Position numbers and translations under genes: made by a program. DNA of 27,799 nucleotides from Bacillota bacterium (GTDB taxonomy: Bacteria; Bacillota; Negativicutes; Sporomusales; Sporomusaceae), in the NCBI GenBank assembly GCA_023388195.1, contig JAEWGR010000134.1:1-27799 (forward strand), in the 5' to 3' direction. The notes under the pieces are model-generated. The model searched no databases. It was not told the DNA's origin and saw only the letters and a program-made list of their open reading frames with translations. Positions 24,795-27,799 of this stretch are shown piece by piece (positions within the stretch are counted from its first letter, which is position 1; each line of letters begins with the position of its first letter).

Positions 24795-25946
24795 CTATAA
24801 ACTTTCAATGATCGTCCGCAGTTTATCATTGGTCTCGACATATTCGGCCCGTTGTTCGGACCGGTCCACCAACCCGCAGCCTGTATAGGCATAAGCCACA
24901 TTGCCGTGAATGAGAGCAGAGCGTATGCCGGCCACAAAAATACCGTCCCCCCTGGCATCCATGACACCGAGCGGAGCCGCGTACATGCCGCGTTCATGTT
25001 TTTCGTATTTCCGGATCAGTTCCAGTGCCTTGTTCGGAGGATTGCCGCCCAGGGCCGGTGTGGGATGAAGCCTGGCTGCCCACTCCGGCAGCGTTCCCGC
25101 CTGATCTCTGGCATAAATAGGGGTTTGCAAATGATGTACATGGCGCAGGGTCAGAATGGAAGTTTCCGCAACCCGCACGGCCGGGGTGAACTTCTTCATA
25201 ACATTGGTTATGGTATCTATCACCACCTGATGCTCATGCCGGTTTTTCTCATCATGCAGCAAGCTGGTTCTTTCCGCTTCATCATTCCGGCCGTCCCGCA
25301 GGCTTGTCCCCGCTAACGCATAACTCAAGATTTTATGGCGTTCTTTTTGCACCAATATCTCCGGCGTTGCGCCTAAAAAGGTTTTGCCGTCTTTCGAATA
25401 GGCAAAAATAAAACTCCGGCTGTTTTGGTTTTTCTCCAGCAGATTTTGCAACATGCTTTCAACCTTAATCGCGGTATCGCATTTAATTTTTACCTCCCGG
25501 GAAATAACCACTTTATTTACTTCCCTGGCTGCTATCGCGTCATTTACCCGCGCAAACAGCTGTTGCCATTCTTCATAATCATCTTCGCCGTAGCTGTACA
25601 CATGGCGGCATTTTTCTATTGGCTGGTTTTCTATTTCTACCGGTTCCCCCGCATAATAGAGGGTCTGGCTGCCGTTTTTTTCGACCAAATAATATTGAAA
25701 GGCGATGGTTTCATTCCCAAAGCCGCGCCATTTTTCGTCTTTAACAGAGTCAAAAAAAGTCATTAAGGAGAACACATACGCATACTCTTCACAGCTGTCC
25801 CGGGCAGAAAAGGTTTGCAGGCGCTTGGCGCCCAGGATGAATTCTTTTTTCAAGGGGTGATAAAAGAAAATACGTTCTTCCTCCGGGAAATGGGTCCAGA
25901 AGGAAAGCGGGTTATCCAATTTGATTCGTTTTTTCTGATACCGCAA
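24795..25946 (-). CDS. menF: Isochorismate synthase (MenF/DhbC/EntC family)
   Basis: 383 aa. It converts chorismate to isochorismate with Mg2+. Chorismate-binding fold motifs: EVNKVVISREV with the general base Lys145, GATPEILV with the general acid Glu196, LAGTSLRDG, ARLHPTPALGGNP (291-303) and the C-terminal TGCGLVDRSEQRAEYVET. It is shorter than bifunctional salicylate synthases such as Irp9, and no isochorismate-pyruvate lyase gene accompanies it. With menD 13 bases downstream, isochorismate should flow to DHNA. The start codon is TTG with GGGAGGT 7 bases upstream. A 113-base gap separates it from the preceding reductase-methyltransferase gene, the longest gap in the operon. Confidence 0.9.
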   Translation of the reverse strand: MRYQKKRIKLDNPLSFWTHFPEEERIFFYHPLKKEFILGAKRLQTFSARDSCEEYAYVFSLMTFFDSVKDEKWRGFGNETIAFQYYLVEKNGSQTLYYAGEPVEIENQPIEKCRHVYSYGEDDYEEWQQLFARVNDAIAAREVNKVVISREVKIKCDTAIKVESMLQNLLEKNQNSRSFIFAYSKDGKTFLGATPEILVQKERHKILSYALAGTSLRDGRNDEAERTSLLHDEKNRHEHQVVIDTITNVMKKFTPAVRVAETSILTLRHVHHLQTPIYARDQAGTLPEWAARLHPTPALGGNPPNKALELIRKYEKHERGMYAAPLGVMDARGDGIFVAGIRSALIHGNVAYAYTGCGLVDRSEQRAEYVETNDKLRTIIESL

Positions 25947-25953
25947 ATTAGCT

Positions 25954-25960
25954 ACCTCCC
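25954..25960 (-). promoter_or_regulatory. Ribosome binding site of the TTG-started isochorismate synthase
   Basis: GGGAGGT on the minus strand, 7 bases before the TTG at 25946. There is no ATG or GTG at a suitable distance. Confidence 0.7.
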
Positions 25961-26041
25961 TGTCAAGAAATTACTTGCCGGCCATTCCGGCCCTCAGTTA
26001 CCTACCCAAGGCCCACCGGCAGACTGTAATAGTTAACCTGG

Positions 26042-26058
26042 AACAGCCCCAGGCTGTT
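26042..26058 (-). repeat. Small perfect hairpin after the reductase-methyltransferase stop
   Basis: AACAGCC and GGCTGTT form a perfect 7-bp stem with a 3-base loop, starting 2 bases after the TAA of the fusion gene. There is no T run after it on the minus strand, so it is not a typical terminator. It could be a processing or mRNA-stability element in the 113-base gap before menF. Confidence 0.4.
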
Positions 26059-26059
26059 G

Positions 26060-27799
26060 TTACTTTCTCACGGCAAACAGTTTTTGCCCCAAAGGCGTAA
26101 GCGGATGATCATCACCCGGCAGGATCAACACCTCTGCCGCCCCGGCTTTATAAAAAATATCCTGCCACTGTTTGACTGACATAAATGTCGTTTGCGTATT
26201 TTTTCTGTCATCCTCCGGGCGGGTGATCATGAAAACCTGGGAAACCAGAATGCCCGGAAATTCACGGGTAGGTTCTGTAATCAACAGCCAGCCGCCGGGA
26301 ACCAGAAGCTGCATAAGCCAGTCTATGGTTTGGTTTGTATCATAGGCATTATTCAAGACACCAGTGGCAATGATAATGTCCGCACTTTCACCAGGTAAGC
26401 CCTGCTGCATCAGGTCTTGATCGATATCCACAATCTGAAAGCCCATTTGCGGACAGTCTCTGAACCGCTCCCGGGCGACCGCCAGCAGGAAAGAGGAAAC
26501 ATCTGTAAACAAGTATTCGGTTTTAAGAACAGAGGCAAAGGTTTTTAATCTCGGCCATACGACCTCGGTGGTGGCCCCTGTCCCGGCCCCCAGCTCAAGT
26601 ATCTTCAGCGGCGGTTCCTCCGCTGCCGCGGACTGCAGCCTTTTCGCCATACCGATGCGGATAACCGCTTCCGCCACGGCTTTATTGAAATAACGGGCAG
26701 TGATTGTTTCCCGGTACAACGCATTGGCGTAGTCCATTTTTCCTTCGGGAAACAACAGGAACATCGCTTTCTGCTGTCCGCTCAGCAACTGTGGCAGCTG
26801 TTCCACATTGCTGATTAAATAATCCATTGCAAGCGGCGAGCCAATTTTTCCATCCCAGAGTTTCCTTACCGCTTGCCAGCTTGCTTGCAGCCTCTCCCCG
26901 GTTACGGCACCGGTGCCGCAAAAATTGTCCCCTTGCCGTTTGAGGTAGTTATTTTCGCATAAGAATTCGAGCCACCGTGGGATCAGATACTGATGCTGCG
27001 GTGCCGTATTCGCAGCAGACAAAATCTCTGCCGTACTGTAACCCTGCTCCCTGTTCGTCAGCACCCCGCTGCGCTGCAGGGTATATAGCATTGCCTTGCC
27101 CACCGCTTCGGTCATCTTCCGGACAAGCAACTCCACGCAAGCCGCCTCTATTCCGTTCAGTTCACTGTCAGCATAATCCATGCAGGCTGCAAGTGCCGGT
27201 TCCCCAAGTGAGTGTGACTTAGCCAGGTTGTGGCTCCTATTGTCACCCCCAATGCCGGCAGCGGCGGCCTGCAACAGATTGGCCGGCAGCGGCTCAGGGC
27301 CAGCGTTGGGGCTCAGAACAGGCTCCCCAATAGCGGCTTGTATTTCCTGCCATTGCAGCGAGCACAAAAGTGCTTGCTGAGTCCTCCCGGCCCCGGGGGA
27401 TTCGCCTGTAATCATGGCTCTTATCAATAACAGATCCCGGGCAATGGCGCCGGGCCAATGCTGCATGAGAATGTCCCTGTAAGTGACGTCTGACGCCGGT
27501 CCCAGCATTTGTGTGCGGCTTGCCGGCAGGTAGGCCCCATAAGTGCCGGCATGCTCAATGAGGGCATGAAAGTTATCAGGTACAGGCAGACGGGGATGCC
27601 ACACAACCGGTCCATGGGTATCGGTAAGCGACAGGCTTCCTCCTGCCGAACCCATGGTAATGCGGTGCAGCGAAGGAAAATAATGTTCCCGGCAGGCAGA
27701 ATCGACTTCATTATGGACCCGAAAACTGACCGGAACCTTTCCCAGCATTCCTGTCAGCACCGGGAAGGGTCCCCCCTCGCCGTACACAGTGCCGATCTG
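26060..27799 (-). CDS. Thiazolinyl imide reductase-methyltransferase fusion (5' part missing)
   Basis: The frame is open to the right edge, giving 579 visible residues; the true start is outside, and the GTG at 27787 lies inside a conserved segment. Visible residues up to about 165 match the C-terminal half of the stand-alone imide reductase at 2383-3504 (LHRITMGSAGGSLSLTDTHG against LHRIVIGTDSGSLMLTDSQG; YRDILMQHWP against FRQVFANYWP). A linker follows, then from about residue 205 a helical segment and a class I SAM domain with ILELGAGTGATTEV and a later LLVPGGWLLITEPT strand. This second half resembles the methyltransferase inserted in the A domain of the PchF-like NRPS here. The fusion may reduce and methylate a carrier-bound ring in trans. 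It shares direction with menF, so it is probably part of the same operon. No frameshift is seen at the junction (about 27170-27290). Confidence 0.87.
   Translation of the reverse strand, partial: QIGTVYGEGGPFPVLTGMLGKVPVSFRVHNEVDSACREHYFPSLHRITMGSAGGSLSLTDTHGPVVWHPRLPVPDNFHALIEHAGTYGAYLPASRTQMLGPASDVTYRDILMQHWPGAIARDLLLIRAMITGESPGAGRTQQALLCSLQWQEIQAAIGEPVLSPNAGPEPLPANLLQAAAAGIGGDNRSHNLAKSHSLGEPALAACMDYADSELNGIEAACVELLVRKMTEAVGKAMLYTLQRSGVLTNREQGYSTAEILSAANTAPQHQYLIPRWLEFLCENNYLKRQGDNFCGTGAVTGERLQASWQAVRKLWDGKIGSPLAMDYLISNVEQLPQLLSGQQKAMFLLFPEGKMDYANALYRETITARYFNKAVAEAVIRIGMAKRLQSAAAEEPPLKILELGAGTGATTEVVWPRLKTFASVLKTEYLFTDVSSFLLAVARERFRDCPQMGFQIVDIDQDLMQQGLPGESADIIIATGVLNNAYDTNQTIDWLMQLLVPGGWLLITEPTREFPGILVSQVFMITRPEDDRKNTQTTFMSVKQWQDIFYKAGAAEVLILPGDDHPLTPLGQKLFAVRK

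Noticed and set aside
24782..24997. 72-residue N-terminal extension of MenD
   Set aside because: It overlaps menF in another frame; MenD proteins start close to the SPGSRSTPL motif and a ribosome binding site precedes 24781.
24795..25946. Reading the isochorismate synthase as a salicylate synthase (Irp9/MbtI type)
   Set aside because: It is shorter than those enzymes and is followed immediately by menD, menH, menB and menE, so a MenF/DhbC role fits better. Activity cannot be excluded from sequence alone.
26042..26058. Hairpin as a Rho-independent terminator
   Set aside because: No T run follows on the minus strand and the downstream genes are in the same pathway.
1..27799. CRISPR arrays, tRNA or rRNA genes, insertion sequences, phage genes
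   Set aside because: I saw no regularly spaced repeats, RNA gene signatures, transposase motifs or phage proteins anywhere in the window.

Overview
This window looks like chromosomal DNA of a diderm Firmicute (Negativicutes such as the Sporomusa/Pelosinus group are my best guess). It combines strong Gram-positive-style ribosome binding sites, two TTG starts and a Bacillus-like men gene order with a TonB-dependent outer-membrane receptor. The taxonomy is inference. No rRNA, tRNA, CRISPR, insertion sequence or phage gene was seen.

Left end (1-2380): a TonB-dependent receptor gene runs off the left edge on the minus strand. It is divergent from an AraC/PchR/YbtA-type regulator on the plus strand. 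The 242-base gap between them holds two good sigma-70-type promoters, each overlapped by a Fur-box-like sequence, so iron-regulated expression is expected. A bidirectional terminator separates the regulator from the convergent biosynthetic operon.

Biosynthetic operon (27799 down to 2383, all minus strand, tightly packed, promoter beyond the right edge). In transcription order it encodes: a thiazolinyl-imide reductase fused to a methyltransferase (5' end missing); menF, menD, menH, menB, menE; a MenI-type hotdog thioesterase; an O-methyltransferase; an aryl-AMP ligase of the DhbE/YbtE family; a 2265-aa NRPS (ArCP-Cy-A-PCP-Cy-A-PCP); a PchF-like 1838-aa NRPS (docking-Cy-A[MT]-PCP-TE); a saccharopine-dehydrogenase-like oxidoreductase; and a second, stand-alone thiazolinyl-imide reductase. 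All three A domains read as cysteine-activating.

Main interpretation: this is a pyochelin/yersiniabactin-type thiazoline siderophore pathway. Its aryl cap is probably not salicylate but 1,4-dihydroxy-2-naphthoate (DHNA) or its O-methyl ether, made by a dedicated set of menaquinone-pathway enzymes inside the NRPS operon. No salicylate synthase, isochorismate-pyruvate lyase or MenA is present. A DHNA-CoA thioesterase is present, and the aryl-AMP ligase has pocket substitutions to smaller residues. MenC, needed for the route, is not in the window. The predicted product is a naphthyl-capped chain of three cysteine-derived rings, with one or two reduced to thiazolidine and at least one methylated. 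It would be released by a thioesterase domain that carries Cys instead of Ser as nucleophile.
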